From Acidobacteriota bacterium (GTDB taxonomy: Bacteria > Acidobacteriota > Vicinamibacteria > Marinacidobacterales > Marinacidobacteraceae): a stretch of DNA of 64,000 nt. The position numbers were made by a program, and so were the translations under genes. The DNA lies in contig JAJDVI010000058.1 in assembly GCA_022826195.1 (NCBI GenBank), forward strand, positions 62,001 to 126,000, written 5' to 3'. Positions 43,859 through 55,599 of the stretch are shown here, piece by piece. How positions within the stretch are numbered: position 1 is the first letter of the stretch; the number at the start of each line of letters is the position of its first letter. Under the pieces are notes generated by a model. It was not told where the DNA came from. It worked only from the letters and a program-made list of their open reading frames with translations, and ran no database searches.

Positions 43859-46800
43859 TCAGTTCTTGGCGCGGATCAGTTCGATGTCGAGCCCCAGGCT
43901 CTGGATTTCCGCCATCAGCACCTTGAACGATGCCGGCACCTCGGGCGAATAGCTCGTGTCGCCCTTCACGATGGACTCGTAGACCTTCGCGCGGCCGCGA
44001 ACGTCGTCCGACTTCACGGTCAGGATCTCCTGGAGCGTGTGAGCGGCGCCGTAGGCTTCGATCGCCCACACTTCCATCTCGCCGAACCGCTGACCGCCGA
44101 ACTGCGCCTTTCCGCCAAGCGGCTGCTGCGTGATCAGGCTGTAGGGCCCGATGCTCCGAGCGTGCATCTTGTCGTCCACGAGGTGCCCGAGCTTGAGCAT
44201 GTAGATGTACCCGGAAGTAACCGGCTGATCGAAGGGTCTCCCGGTGCGGCCGTCGTAGAGAACGGTCTTACCGTCCTCGAGGACATTCGGCCGCAGGCCA
44301 TCCTCCTCGTCGGCCCGCTCGTTGGCCTCCTCGAGGAGTTTGCGGATGTCGGTCTCCCGGGCCCCGTCGAAGACGGGCGTGGCGAAGTGGCGATCCAGCA
44401 CGCGCGCCGCCCAGCCAAGGTGCGTCTCGAGGACCTGGCCGATGTTCATCCGCGACGGAACGCCCAGCGGGTTCAGGATGATGTCCACCGGGGTGCCGTC
44501 CGGCAGGAACGGCATGTCCTCGACGGGCACGATCTTGGCAATGACGCCCTTGTTGCCGTGCCGGCCGGCCATCTTGTCGCCCACGCTGAGCTTCCGCTTC
44601 ATGGCGACGTAAACCTTGACCATCTTGATGACGCCGGGCGGAAGATCGTCCCCCTGGCTCACCACGGCCTGCTGCTCGTCGCGGCGAACCGAGAGCAGGT
44701 CCAGCTGTTCCTCGGTCTTTTCCTGGATCTCCTGGATCTCGTCCCGCACGTCGTCGGCAAGATCGGTTTCGAACAGGGGAACGAAGTCCAGCCGCTTCAA
44801 CAGCTCCTTCCGGGTCAGGCGCGTGCCCTTCTTGAGCTCGACTTCGCCGGTGGCGGGGTTCATGCAGTCCTCGACCAGACGGGCGCCCACCATGCGGTCC
44901 ACGATGCGCTTGTCGCACTCCTCGCGCAGGATCCGCTCCTCGTCGCGGTAGTCGCGCTCGATGGCCTCGATGTCGTCCGCCTCGATCGACAGCGCGCGCT
45001 CGTCGCGGTTCGCATCCTTCCGGTGGAAGACGCGCACGTCGACGACCACTCCCTCGACCCCTGACGGGCACTTGAGCGAAGAGTTCTTGACGTCTCCCGC
45101 CTTGTCTCCAAAGATGGCCCGGAGGAGCTTCTCCTCCGGGGTCAGCTGGGCTTCGGCCTTGGGAGTGACCCGCCCGACCAGGATGTCGCCGGGACTGACC
45201 CGGGCGCCGATGCGGACGATTCCCGACTCGTCGAGATTCCTGAGGAAGCTCTCCGCGACGCCGGGCACCTCGCGCGTGATGGACTCCGGACCCAGCTTGG
45301 TGTCCCGCGCCTGCACCGTGTGCTCTTCGATGTGGATCGAGGTGTAGCTGTCGTCCTGGACGAGCCGCTCCGAAACGATGATCGCGTCCTCGAAGTTGTA
45401 GCCGCGCCACGGCATGAAGGCGACGAGCACGTTCCGGCCGAGCGCCAGTTCGCCGCCGTCGGTGCACGGTCCGTCGGCGATGATCTGACCCTTCGCGACG
45501 CGTTCGCCCACCTCGACGAGCGGCTTCTGGTTGATGGAGGTGTTCTGGTTGGAGCGGCGGAATTTCTTCAACCGGTAGATGCTGGCCCCGATCTCGGTCT
45601 CGCCGCCCCCGTCGCTCTCCTTGCGGACGATGATCCGGCGCCCGTCGACCCGGTCCACGACCCCGTTCTCCCGGCACACGATGACCGATCCGGAATCGCG
45701 GGCGGTCACGAACTCCATGCCCGTGCCCACGAGCGGCGCCTCCGCCGTGATGAGGGGGACCGCCTGACGCTGCATGTTCGAGCCCATCAGGGCCCGGTTC
45801 GCATCGTCGTTCTCGAGGAAGGGCACCAGCGAGGCCGCCACCGAGACGATCTGCTTCGGGGACACGTCGATGAAGTCGACGTTCTCCCTCGGCGCGGGCA
45901 CGAACTCGCCCTCGTGACGGCAGTTGACCCGTGAGTCCAGAAGCTCGCCGCGCTCGCCCACCCGGGCGTTCGCCTGCGCAATCGTGTGGCGTTCCTCCTC
46001 GAGCGCCGACAGGTAGAACGCGTGCGGAATGACAGTGGCGGTCTTGCGGCGGCGCCCGATCTTGGCGTTGGCCGCCTCGGCGTCCTTCCGCGGAACGATG
46101 CCGCCGGCCTCGAGCTTGGTGTCCCCGGGATCCTCGACCCGGACGTAGTCCACGATCCGGCCGTCCGCGACCTTCCGGTAAGGACTCTGGATGAAACCGT
46201 AGTTGTCGATCGTCGCGTAGCAGGAGAGCGAGCTGATCAGCCCGATGTTCGGACCTTCCGGCGTCTCGATGGGACAGATCCGCCCGTAGTGCGTCGCGTG
46301 GACATCCCGCACGTCGAACTTGGCGCGGTCACGCGAGAGTCCTCCCGGACCCAGCGCCGAGAGACGGCGCTTGTGCGTCACCTCGGACAGCGGATTCGTC
46401 TGTTCCATGAACTGCGAGAGCTGGGAGGCGCCGAAGAACTCGCGCACGGCGGCGGTCACCGGCTTCGCGTTGATGAGGTCCCGCGGCATCGCGGTCGTCA
46501 TCTCCTGATACACGTTCATCTTTTCGCGAATCGCGCGCTCCATCCGGACGAGACCCAGGCGGAACTGGTTCTCGAGGAGTTCGCCGACCGACCGGACGCG
46601 GCGGTTGCCGAGGTGGTCGATGTCGTCCGCCCGATAGCCGCTCTCGCCGCGGGTGAGCCGCAGGAGGTAGTCCAGAACGAGAACGAAGTCCTCTTCCGCG
46701 AGGATCGTCCGGTTGGGATCCATCTCGCGCTCGAGTTTGGTCGCCAGCTTGCGGCGGCCGACCCGGGAGAAGTCGTACTTCTGTTCATTGAAGAACAGGT

Positions 46801-48082
46801 TGTGGAGCAGGGTCCGGGAGCTTTCCACCGTCGGCTGGTCGCCGGGACGCTGCCGGCGATAGAGCTCGACGAGCGCTCCGTCGACACTCTCGGCGTTCGG
46901 CGCGTCCGTGCCCCGCTGCCGCGTGAGGGGATCCTTGTCCAGGGTGTCGGCCAGGACGGTGCCTACCGGATCCGCGCCCGGCAGCACGACCCGGATCGGG
47001 CCTGCGTCGCCGAGTTCCTCCACGAGTTCCGGGGTCAGCCGCGTGTTGGCCGGAACCTCCTCACCGGTGTCCGGAATCGTCACGGCGACGGCCAGCCGGA
47101 AACCGCCGAGGGCCTCGAGATGGAAGTCCAGCGCCTTCCGGTCCTGCCGGGTGAGCCTCCGGATGTCACCCCGGCTGATGCGTTTCCCGCCTTCGATGAC
47201 GACCTCGCCGTCCGACTCGATGTCCCGCTCGATGCGCTCGTCGAGGAGCATCTCCTTCAGCGTTTCGGTCAGCGGCAGCCGGACCCGGTCCCCGGCGAGC
47301 GTCGCTTCGTGCGGATGAAAGAAGCGCGCCAGGATCGATTCCGTCTTCCCGAACCCGAGCGCCCTGAGGAAGATCGTGGCCGGAAAGCGCTTCTTGCGGT
47401 CGATGCGGACCTGCAGGAGCCCCCGCGCATCCGTCTCGAACTCGAGCCAGGAGCCCCGATAAGGCACGACCTGGGCCAGAAAACAACCGCGCTCGGCCTC
47501 ATGGAAGAAGACTCCCGGCGAACGATGCAGCTGGGAGACCACGACGCGCTCGGTCCCGTTGATGATGAACGTTCCGTTCTCGGTCATCAGCGGGATGTCG
47601 CCGAAGAAGACCTCCTCTTCCTTGATGTCGTGGATCGACCGCTGGTTGGTTTCCGGATCCCGGTCCCAGACGGTCAGCCTGATCTTGACCTTCAGGGGTA
47701 CGGCGTAGGTCTTGCCGCGCTGCTGGCACTGCTCCACATCGTGCTCGACCTTCAGGTGGACCCGGTCCCCGCAGTAGTTGCAGACCGAGCCGTTCCGGGT
47801 GTGTTCGATGCCCTCGAGCTCGCCGCAACTGCAGGCCCAGCGGCCTACGGAGTACTCGAGAAAGTCCAGTTCGCAGTTATCGCGAAAGTCCTTGATGGGG
47901 AAGATGGACCGAAACACGGCCTGGAGGCCGATCTCCTCGCGATCCTGGGGCTGCAGGTCTTTCTGCAGGAATCGGTCGTACGACCGATGCTGGACCTCGA
48001 TGAGCTTGGGCAGCGGGATCGACGCACGAATGCGGGAGAAGTCGTGCCGCGGTTTCTTCGGAGTGATTTCAGCGGTCAGCAT
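43859..48082 (-). CDS. rpoB: RNA polymerase beta subunit
   Basis: 1407 aa; [39 protein letters not shown]...[25 protein letters not shown]. Confidence 0.98.
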   Translation of the reverse strand: MLTAEITPKKPRHDFSRIRASIPLPKLIEVQHRSYDRFLQKDLQPQDREEIGLQAVFRSIFPIKDFRDNCELDFLEYSVGRWACSCGELEGIEHTRNGSVCNYCGDRVHLKVEHDVEQCQQRGKTYAVPLKVKIRLTVWDRDPETNQRSIHDIKEEEVFFGDIPLMTENGTFIINGTERVVVSQLHRSPGVFFHEAERGCFLAQVVPYRGSWLEFETDARGLLQVRIDRKKRFPATIFLRALGFGKTESILARFFHPHEATLAGDRVRLPLTETLKEMLLDERIERDIESDGEVVIEGGKRISRGDIRRLTRQDRKALDFHLEALGGFRLAVAVTIPDTGEEVPANTRLTPELVEELGDAGPIRVVLPGADPVGTVLADTLDKDPLTRQRGTDAPNAESVDGALVELYRRQRPGDQPTVESSRTLLHNLFFNEQKYDFSRVGRRKLATKLEREMDPNRTILAEEDFVLVLDYLLRLTRGESGYRADDIDHLGNRRVRSVGELLENQFRLGLVRMERAIREKMNVYQEMTTAMPRDLINAKPVTAAVREFFGASQLSQFMEQTNPLSEVTHKRRLSALGPGGLSRDRAKFDVRDVHATHYGRICPIETPEGPNIGLISSLSCYATIDNYGFIQSPYRKVADGRIVDYVRVEDPGDTKLEAGGIVPRKDAEAANAKIGRRRKTATVIPHAFYLSALEEERHTIAQANARVGERGELLDSRVNCRHEGEFVPAPRENVDFIDVSPKQIVSVAASLVPFLENDDANRALMGSNMQRQAVPLITAEAPLVGTGMEFVTARDSGSVIVCRENGVVDRVDGRRIIVRKESDGGGETEIGASIYRLKKFRRSNQNTSINQKPLVEVGERVAKGQIIADGPCTDGGELALGRNVLVAFMPWRGYNFEDAIIVSERLVQDDSYTSIHIEEHTVQARDTKLGPESITREVPGVAESFLRNLDESGIVRIGARVSPGDILVGRVTPKAEAQLTPEEKLLRAIFGDKAGDVKNSSLKCPSGVEGVVVDVRVFHRKDANRDERALSIEADDIEAIERDYRDEERILREECDKRIVDRMVGARLVEDCMNPATGEVELKKGTRLTRKELLKRLDFVPLFETDLADDVRDEIQEIQEKTEEQLDLLSVRRDEQQAVVSQGDDLPPGVIKMVKVYVAMKRKLSVGDKMAGRHGNKGVIAKIVPVEDMPFLPDGTPVDIILNPLGVPSRMNIGQVLETHLGWAARVLDRHFATPVFDGARETDIRKLLEEANERADEEDGLRPNVLEDGKTVLYDGRTGRPFDQPVTSGYIYMLKLGHLVDDKMHARSIGPYSLITQQPLGGKAQFGGQRFGEMEVWAIEAYGAAHTLQEILTVKSDDVRGRAKVYESIVKGDTSYSPEVPASFKVLMAEIQSLGLDIELIRAKN

Positions 48083-48178
48083 GAGGACGACCTGTTCGCG
48101 TTGCTACGAGACACCCGACGCGGGCCGCCAGGGTGCGCCCCGATGGGTCGGGAGATAGTCCGGACGGCCGCTGCCGCC

Positions 48179-48206
48179 GGCCGATGGCGGGGCTCCGCCA
48201 TCGGCC
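48179..48206 (-). promoter_or_regulatory. Perfect 12-bp stem hairpin in the rplL-rpoB spacer (attenuator/processing-site candidate)
   Basis: ggccgatggcgg-ggct-ccgccatcggcc. Confidence 0.6.
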
Positions 48207-48263
48207 GAGCGCGGGACGCGGCGAAACCGGGGAAAAGAACTTGGCAAAGGAGACGCACCCGAT

Positions 48264-48653
48264 CTACTTGATTTCGATCGTCGCGCCGACCTCCTTGAAG
48301 CGCTCCTGGATCGCCTTGGCCTCCTCCATGGGAATGGCCTCCTTGACCGCCTTGGGAGCCTCTTCCACGAGTGTCTTCGCCTCCCGGAGGCCCAGACTCG
48401 TCAGTTCGCGCACGGCCTTGATGACCTGAACCCGGTTCGGCCCGGTCTCCGTGAGCACGGCGTCGAACTCCGTCTGTTCCTCGACCGGCGCGGCGTCACC
48501 GCCGCCGGCCGCGACCGCCACCGGCATTGCCGCCGCGGCGGAAACTCCAAGTTCATCTTCGAGCGCCTTGACGAGTTCGGACAACTCCAACACGGTGAGC
48601 TGCTTGATGTGGTTGACAACGTCCTGCTGGCTGATTGTCGACATGGTGGGCAT
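48264..48653 (-). CDS. rplL: 50S ribosomal protein L7/L12
   Basis: [24 protein letters not shown]...[45 protein letters not shown]. Confidence 0.97.
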   Translation of the reverse strand: MPTMSTISQQDVVNHIKQLTVLELSELVKALEDELGVSAAAAMPVAVAAGGGDAAPVEEQTEFDAVLTETGPNRVQVIKAVRELTSLGLREAKTLVEEAPKAVKEAIPMEEAKAIQERFKEVGATIEIK

Positions 48654-48745
48654 CTACTCCTTACGCCTTGAATCGGAAATGGGCAAAGTGCGTGACAACG
48701 AAGGACCGGCGGCGAGCGCCCGGGTCCGATGCCATGGGTTGAGGG

Positions 48746-49282
48746 TCACGGGGCGGCGCCCCCGCCGGCGGCGGCCTTTTCTTCGGCTGCCTTGAGCACG
48801 AGCACGAGGTTCCGGGGAACCCCTTCGAGGACGTTCATCAGGTTCCGGATGGGCGCCGCGATGACGCCGACGAGCTGGCCGCGAAGGGCCTCCTGGCCCG
48901 GAAGCTTCGCCAGGGCCTCGAACTGCTGCGGATCGACCTGCTGGTCGGAAACGACCCCGCCCTTGTACTGGAAGGCCTCGAAGTCCTTCGTCCCCTCGTG
49001 GAGAACCTTGGCCAGGGCCACGGGGTCTTCCTCGCTCCAGGCAAGACCGGTCATCCCGACGAGCTGGCCCTCCAATCCGGAAATGCCGACCTCCTCGAAG
49101 GCCCATCGTGCGGTGCTGTTCTTTACGACCCGGTACCTGCCGCCGGCTTCCCGGACCCGGCGGCGCAGGTCCGTGACATCGGCCACCGAAAGACCGCGGT
49201 AGTCGAAAGAAAACACCGCGGTCTGCGATTTGAGTAGCGCGGCGAGCGACGTAGCCGCTTCCCGCTTCTCCATGCGTTGCAT
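48746..49282 (-). CDS. rplJ: 50S ribosomal protein L10
   Basis: AALLKSQTAVFSFDYRGLSVADVTDLRRRVREAGGRYRVVKNSTARWA. Confidence 0.95.
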   Translation of the reverse strand: MQRMEKREAATSLAALLKSQTAVFSFDYRGLSVADVTDLRRRVREAGGRYRVVKNSTARWAFEEVGISGLEGQLVGMTGLAWSEEDPVALAKVLHEGTKDFEAFQYKGGVVSDQQVDPQQFEALAKLPGQEALRGQLVGVIAAPIRNLMNVLEGVPRNLVLVLKAAEEKAAAGGGAAP

Positions 49283-49315
49283 CGTTTCGACCCTTTCCCT
49301 GATCTCCGGTTGCGC

Positions 49316-50005
49316 CTACTTGGCTCCGACCAGCGAAGGACTGATGCGGAGGCCGGGGCTCATCGTCGAACTGATGGCGACGCTCCGGATGTAGCGCCCC
49401 TTGGCTGCCGCCGGCCTCGATCGAACCACGGCGGAGACGAAGGCCAGCGTGTTCTCCACCAGTCGTTCGTCGGAAAAGGAGAGCTTCCCCACCGGCGCGT
49501 GGATGTTCGAGGTCTTGTCCACGCGATAGTCGACCTTGCCGGCCTTGATCTCCTGGACGGCCTTCGCCACGTCGAAGGTGACGGTTCCGGACTTGGGATT
49601 GGGCATCAGTCCCCGCGGTCCCAGAATCCGTCCGAGCTTGCCGACCGAACGCATCATGTCCGGCGTCGCCACCACGGCCTCGAAGTCCAGAAAGCCGCCC
49701 TGGATGCGGGCCACCATGTCGTCTCCGCCCACCTCGTCGGCGCCCGCTTCCTCGGCTTCCTTGGCTTTTTCGCCCGAAGCGATCACGACGACGCGGCGCG
49801 AGATACCAAGTCCGTGAGGGAGGACCACCGAACCACGCACCATCTGGTCCGCGTGCCGCGGATCGACCCCGAGCCGCATGGCGATCTCGGCAGTCTCGTC
49901 GAAGGAGGCGAAGCTCGCGCTCTTGAGCGACTTGAACACCTCGTCCAGCGTTTCCGGCTGTGAATCGGCGAGCGTCGTCTTCGCCGCCTGGTACTTCTTT
50001 CCCAT
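49316..50005 (-). CDS. rplA: 50S ribosomal protein L1
   Basis: [83 protein letters not shown]. Confidence 0.97.
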   Translation of the reverse strand: MGKKYQAAKTTLADSQPETLDEVFKSLKSASFASFDETAEIAMRLGVDPRHADQMVRGSVVLPHGLGISRRVVVIASGEKAKEAEEAGADEVGGDDMVARIQGGFLDFEAVVATPDMMRSVGKLGRILGPRGLMPNPKSGTVTFDVAKAVQEIKAGKVDYRVDKTSNIHAPVGKLSFSDERLVENTLAFVSAVVRSRPAAAKGRYIRSVAISSTMSPGLRISPSLVGAK

Positions 50006-50022
50006 GATTTGTCCCTGAACCG

Positions 50023-50442
50023 TCAGGCCACTTCGATGCCCATGCTGCGGGCCGTTCCCTCGACGATGCGCCGCGCGGCGTCGATGTCGACGGCGTTGAG
50101 GTCCTTCATCTTGATCTGGGCGATTTCCTCCACCTGGCTGACCGTTACCTTGCCCACCCGCATCCGGTTGGGCTCACCCGATCCCTTCGCGATTCCCGCC
50201 GCGCGCTTCAGCAGCACGGCCGCGGGCGGCGTCTTGGTGATGAAGCTGAAGGACCGATCCTGGTAGACCGTGACCACGCAGGGGATGATCATGCCGGGGT
50301 CGTTCTGGGTCTTGGCGTTGAAGGACTTGCAGAAGTCCATGATGTTGATGCCGTGCTGTCCGAGCGCCGGCCCGACGGGCGGCGCCGGGGTCGCCTTGCC
50401 GGCGGGCAACTGGATCTTCGCGACCGCGAGCACTTTCTTCAT
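50023..50442 (-). CDS. rplK: 50S ribosomal protein L11
   Basis: [37 protein letters not shown]. Confidence 0.98.
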   Translation of the reverse strand: MKKVLAVAKIQLPAGKATPAPPVGPALGQHGINIMDFCKSFNAKTQNDPGMIIPCVVTVYQDRSFSFITKTPPAAVLLKRAAGIAKGSGEPNRMRVGKVTVSQVEEIAQIKMKDLNAVDIDAARRIVEGTARSMGIEVA

Positions 50443-50473
50443 TGCATGTTTCTCCGATCGGAACCCGGGCCCC

Positions 50474-51001
50474 TCAAACCTTCTCCACCTCGAGGAACTC
50501 CAGTTCCACGGGAGTCGAGCGTCCGAAGATCGTGACCATGACCTTCACCTTGTTGCGGTCCGGCTGGACTTCGTCCACGACCCCCTGAAAGCCGTTGAAG
50601 GGGCCGTGGATGATGCGGACCGACTCGCCCGTCTGGAAGGTGTGCCGCAGCTTGGGCGCCTGCGTTGCGTCGTCCATCTGTTCGCGAATCCGGAGGACCT
50701 CGTCGTCCGGCATCGGCTGGGGCTTGTGCGGCGGTACGAACCCCATGACCTTGTCGGTGTTCTTGACGACCTGCCAGGTATCGGCGTTCATCTCCATGTT
50801 GACGAGCACGTAGCCGGGATACACCTGCTTGGTCGTCACCACGCGGCGTCCGCCCCGCATCTCCACGACCTTCTCGGTGGGGATCAGGATCTCGCCGATC
50901 TGCTCCCCGAGTCCATAGGCGTTGGCCCGATGGCGCAGGGCTTCCTTCACGCTCTCCTCGAATTTGGAGTGCGTCGAGACGATGAACCACTCTCTGGCCA
51001 T
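50474..51001 (-). CDS. nusG: Transcription termination/antitermination protein NusG
   Basis: [23 protein letters not shown]...[54 protein letters not shown]. Confidence 0.97.
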   Translation of the reverse strand: MAREWFIVSTHSKFEESVKEALRHRANAYGLGEQIGEILIPTEKVVEMRGGRRVVTTKQVYPGYVLVNMEMNADTWQVVKNTDKVMGFVPPHKPQPMPDDEVLRIREQMDDATQAPKLRHTFQTGESVRIIHGPFNGFQGVVDEVQPDRNKVKVMVTIFGRSTPVELEFLEVEKV

Positions 51002-51005
51002 GGAA

Positions 51006-51215
51006 CTACCCGATCAGGTTCGTGATGAAGGCCGAGATGTACGACATGACCACGTCGAGGCCGTAGAGATAGAACCCGAAGAAGAAGACCGTGATGAGCA
51101 CGATGATCGTGGTTCCGCGGACTTCGTCCCGCGTCGGCCAGGTGACCTTGTCCAGTTCTCCCCTCACGTCCCCGAGGAACGTGCGGGCCGAGCCGATTCT
51201 TTCGAGCACGCTCAC
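51006..51215 (-). CDS. secE: Preprotein translocase subunit SecE
   Basis: FLGDVRGELDKVTWPTRDEVRGTTIIVLITVFFFGFYLYGLDVVMSYI; GTG start chosen within ORF 51006..51287. Confidence 0.9.
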   Translation of the reverse strand: MSVLERIGSARTFLGDVRGELDKVTWPTRDEVRGTTIIVLITVFFFGFYLYGLDVVMSYISAFITNLIG

Positions 51216-51257
51216 GAGGACAACCTCATTCGCCGGAGCTTCGAAGGAACGTGGGGA

Positions 51258-51333
51258 TGGCAGGCCAGGAGGGGATCGAACCCCCAACCCCCGGTTTTGG
51301 AGACCGGTGCTCTGCCAATTGAGCTACTGGCCT
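51258..51333 (-). tRNA. tRNA-Trp(CCA)
   Basis: AGGCCAGTAGCTCAATTGGCAGAGCACCGGTCTCCAAAACCGGGGGTTGGGGGTTCGATCCCCTCCTGGCCTGCCA; anticodon loop CTCCAAA; 3' CCA encoded. Confidence 0.96.
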
Positions 51334-51351
51334 TCGCACCCCTCACGGTAG

Positions 51352-51516
51352 TCAACGCGTCTCCCGATGCAGTACGTGCGTCCGGCAGAAACGGCAGAAC
51401 TTGCGCAACTCCATCCGGCCCGGATGGGTTGCCCGGTTCTTCGTCGTGGAATACGTCCGCCGCTTGCAGTCGGTGCATGCCAGCGTGACGATCTGCCGCT
51501 TCTTTTCGCGAGCCAT
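51352..51516 (-). CDS. rpmG: 50S ribosomal protein L33 (zinc-binding form)
   Basis: Not in ORF track; [54 protein letters not shown]. Confidence 0.95.
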   Translation of the reverse strand: MAREKKRQIVTLACTDCKRRTYSTTKNRATHPGRMELRKFCRFCRTHVLHRETR

Positions 51517-51618
51517 GCCGTTTTCCCGTCGCTTCTACTCCGCTCAGATGTTTCGAGGATGGCCCTCCCGCGGCCGACTCACGCCGTCCGCGGGAGGACC
51601 GGTGCGTGCGCTCGCCGT

Positions 51619-52806
<1,188 letters not shown>

Positions 52807-52873
52807 CTGGTCTTCTCCTTGTTTGCTGCGAGACCTGAGATTCAGATCGTCCCCGGGGGGACGGAGGCGAGAG

Positions 52874-52948
<75 letters not shown>

Positions 52949-52975
52949 GGAGACGAGGGCGGGGGACCCCTGGCA

Positions 52976-53051
52976 TGGAGCGGGAGACGGGATTCGGACC
53001 CGCGACCCTCAGCTTGGAAGGCTGATGCTCTGCCAACTGAGCTACTCCCGC
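52976..53051 (-). tRNA. tRNA-Gly(TCC)
   Basis: GCGGGAGTAGCTCAGTTGGCAGAGCATCAGCCTTCCAAGCTGAGGGTCGCGGGTCCGAATCCCGTCTCCCGCTCCA; anticodon loop CTTCCAA. Confidence 0.96.
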
Positions 53052-53162
53052 GTGATGGAATGAAGGGACCGCCGACGGTGGACGCGCTACCGCGAGCCGG
53101 AGCGAGCTGTTGTCGGTGGTCAAGGCAGTGGGTGGGTTCGGTTGGGGAAACTCCGGAAGAGG

Positions 53163-53249
53163 TGGTGGAGCGGGGAGGATTCGAACCTCCGAAGGCGTAA
53201 AGCCGGCAGGTTTACAGCCTGCTGCGTTTGGCCGCTTCGCTACCACTCC
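53163..53249 (-). tRNA. tRNA-Tyr(GTA), long variable arm
   Basis: Class II tRNA with anticodon stem-loop GCAGGCTGTAAACCTGC, variable arm, T-arm GGAGGTTCGAATCCTCC and encoded CCA. Confidence 0.94.
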
Positions 53250-53385
53250 GCCCGGGAAACTCCGCCGCTCACGAGACGGGAGAGCAACCTCCCTGATAAT
53301 CAGCCGGCCGATCCGGAACGGGTCGTCCAGATCAGTCCCCCCGGACCCAGCGCGATCCGGTCCGATGCGGTCTGGCCCGATCCGG

Positions 53386-53458
53386 AGCTGGCGAAGGGAC
53401 TTGAACCCTTGACCGGCTGATTACAAATCAGCTGCTCTGCCTCCTGAGCTACGCCAGC
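53386..53458 (-). tRNA. tRNA-Thr(TGT)
   Basis: GCTGGCGTAGCTCAGGAGGCAGAGCAGCTGATTTGTAATCAGCCGGTCAAGGGTTCAAGTCCCTTCGCCAGCT; anticodon TGT; CCA not encoded. Confidence 0.95.
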
Positions 53459-53503
53459 GTGCACCGGCGAACGGTTGAGTATAGGAGCGCGCGCGTACGA
53501 GTG

Positions 53504-54346
53504 TCAACTGCGAATCGGGATTCCTGTCTCCGGCCCCGTTTCGGAGGCCCGGAGCGCCTGCTGGCGGACCGCTTCATAGAGCACGATCCCGGTCGCCACC
53601 GAAACGTTCAGCGACCGAACCGATCCCAACTGCGGCAGGGAAACCAGGACCTCGCACTCCCTCGACACCCCGGCCGCGAGACCCCGGCCCTCGGACCCCA
53701 CGACGAGGACGGTGGGCTGGGTCCAGTCGAACTCGTGCCAGCGGACCTTCGCCCGCGGCGTGAGGCCCACGGTCCAGTACCCGTGAGCCCGGAGCGCCCG
53801 CAGGGCGTTCGCGGCCCCCGGGATCCGGATCAGCCGGGCGCGGGCGATGGCCCCCGCCGACGCCGCGACGGCAACGGGCGAGGGAGGGGCCGCGCCGCGC
53901 CGCGGAACGAGCACCGCATCCACTCCGGCGCCGTCCGCCGCGCGGACCAGGGCGCCGAAGTTCCGCGGGTCCTCGATGCGGTCGAGCAGCAGCAGGCGAC
54001 TGGGCTTCGGGTCCAGCGACAACACCTCGCCGAGGGCCAACCACCGCACCGGCGACACCTCGCAGGCCGCCCCCTGGTGGCGCGCGCCCTCCGAGATCCG
54101 GTCCAGGACCTGATTCGGAACCCGCTGCAGCGGGACGCCCCGGGCTCGTGCGATCTTGAGCAGGGCCTGATGGCGGCTCTCCAGCCGTCCCGTCCGGACG
54201 AGCACGCGCCGGACCTGGTTCGGGATGCCCTGCAGCGTCTCCTCCACCCGGGCGGGGCCGAAGACCCAGGTCGCGGCCCGGTCTTCGCCGGTCTCGTCCA
54301 CGGAGCCGCCGGATCTCGCCGGGCGGCGCTTCCCCGGGCGGGTCAT
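53504..54346 (-). CDS. rlmB: SpoU-family 23S rRNA 2'-O-methyltransferase (RlmB-like)
   Basis: ATWVFGPARVEETLQG...LLLLDRIEDPRNFGALVRAADGAGVDAVLVP...VLVVGSEGRGL...VRSLNVSVATGIVLYEAVRQ. Confidence 0.88.
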   Translation of the reverse strand: MTRPGKRRPARSGGSVDETGEDRAATWVFGPARVEETLQGIPNQVRRVLVRTGRLESRHQALLKIARARGVPLQRVPNQVLDRISEGARHQGAACEVSPVRWLALGEVLSLDPKPSRLLLLDRIEDPRNFGALVRAADGAGVDAVLVPRRGAAPPSPVAVAASAGAIARARLIRIPGAANALRALRAHGYWTVGLTPRAKVRWHEFDWTQPTVLVVGSEGRGLAAGVSRECEVLVSLPQLGSVRSLNVSVATGIVLYEAVRQQALRASETGPETGIPIRS

Positions 54347-55593
54347 CCCGGAGGCGATGGCGGCTCCGGGAATCGTGACCGCGGATCGAGGCGGACGAGG
54401 GCCTTCGCCGCCAGCCCCTCGCCCCTTCCCGTGAAGCCCATGCCGTCCGTGGTCGTCGCCTTGAGACCCACGGCGTCCGGCGCAATACCGAGCAGGTCGC
54501 CGAGCCGCCGCCGCATCTCCTCGATCCGGGGAGCGAGGCGGGGACGCTCGGCGATGACGGTGAGGTCCACCTGGCCCGGTCCGTAGCCGGCGCGGGCGGC
54601 GACCTCGAGCGCCCGCCGCACGAACCGTTCGCTCGCCGCGCCCCGAAGCGCCGGATCGGACGAGGGGAAGAGCGCCCCGATGTCCGGCCCGGCCACCCCG
54701 CCGAGGATCGCGTCGGTGAGGGCATGAAGGACGGCGTCCCCGTCGGAGTGCCCTTCCAGCGCGGGAACGCCCGGAAACGCAATTCCCCCGAGCTGGAGGG
54801 TTCCCCGCGTCCCGAAGCGGTGGGCGTCGAAGCCGAACCCGAGGCGCGGCATCCCGGACGCCGCGCCCAGCAGGGTTCGCGCGACCTCCAGGTCGGTCGG
54901 ACGGGTCACCTTCAGGTTCCGTGGGCTCCCCTCGACCACCCGCACGGGATGTCCCGCGGCCCGCACCAGCGACGCCTCGTCGGTTCCGCTCAGCCCGGCC
55001 TCCTCCGCCCGGGCAAGCGACTCCCGGAGCAGGCTCCGCCGGAAACACTGCGGCGTCTGGACGGCGACGGTGCGGTCCCGATCCACCAGGCTCTCCACGT
55101 TCCCGTCGCCGCCGACCCGCCAGAGCGTGTCCGGCGGGCGGCACCCGGGGATCGCCGCGCCGTGGCGGCGGGCCGTCTCGATGACTTCCTCGACGAGCGG
55201 CAGCGGCGGCGCCGGCCTCGCGCCGTCGTGAACGGCGACCAGGTCCGCCACCGCACCCTCGGCCTCCACGAACCGGGCGTCGAGCGCCTCGAGGCCGCGC
55301 GCCGTCGATTCCTGGCGGGAAGCCCCTCCGGGACAACAGGAGACCCGGCCCCCTTCCGGGCCCAGGTGAGGACGGAGTTCCGCCTGCCAGGATTCGAATC
55401 CCTCCTCCGGCAGCACCAGCACCAGCCGGGCCACGCTTTCCGAAGCAAGTACCGCGCGGACGGAATGAACGACGAGCGGCAGACCGAGAAGCGGCTGGAA
55501 CTGCTTCGGAGCGGCGCCGGCGCCGAACCGGGTGCCCGAACCGGCTGCCACGACGACCGCTCCGACCCGCATGGTGTTCCGCTCCTCCGCCAC
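54343..55593 (-). CDS. ispDF: Bifunctional IspD/IspF
   Basis: N-terminal IspD (VGAVVVAAGSGTRFGAGAAPKQFQPLLG) fused to IspF (RLGFGFDAHRFG...LEGHSDGDAVLHALTDAILGGVAGPDIG). Confidence 0.95.
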   Translation of the reverse strand: MAEERNTMRVGAVVVAAGSGTRFGAGAAPKQFQPLLGLPLVVHSVRAVLASESVARLVLVLPEEGFESWQAELRPHLGPEGGRVSCCPGGASRQESTARGLEALDARFVEAEGAVADLVAVHDGARPAPPLPLVEEVIETARRHGAAIPGCRPPDTLWRVGGDGNVESLVDRDRTVAVQTPQCFRRSLLRESLARAEEAGLSGTDEASLVRAAGHPVRVVEGSPRNLKVTRPTDLEVARTLLGAASGMPRLGFGFDAHRFGTRGTLQLGGIAFPGVPALEGHSDGDAVLHALTDAILGGVAGPDIGALFPSSDPALRGAASERFVRRALEVAARAGYGPGQVDLTVIAERPRLAPRIEEMRRRLGDLLGIAPDAVGLKATTTDGMGFTGRGEGLAAKALVRLDPRSRFPEPPSPPG

Positions 55594-55599
55594 CGGCAG

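Noticed and set aside
39211-43926. 1571-aa plus-strand ORF opposite rpoC
   Set aside because: Antisense to rpoC; low-complexity Arg/Gly/Asp/His composition without family motifs; open only because of high GC3
45986-48271. 761-aa plus-strand ORF opposite rpoB
   Set aside because: Antisense shadow ORF of a fully recognisable rpoB
53386-53458. Possible array of short repeats in the tRNA cluster (CRISPR-like spacing)
   Set aside because: Similarity is the shared tRNA T-arm and D-arm; each unit folds as a distinct tRNA
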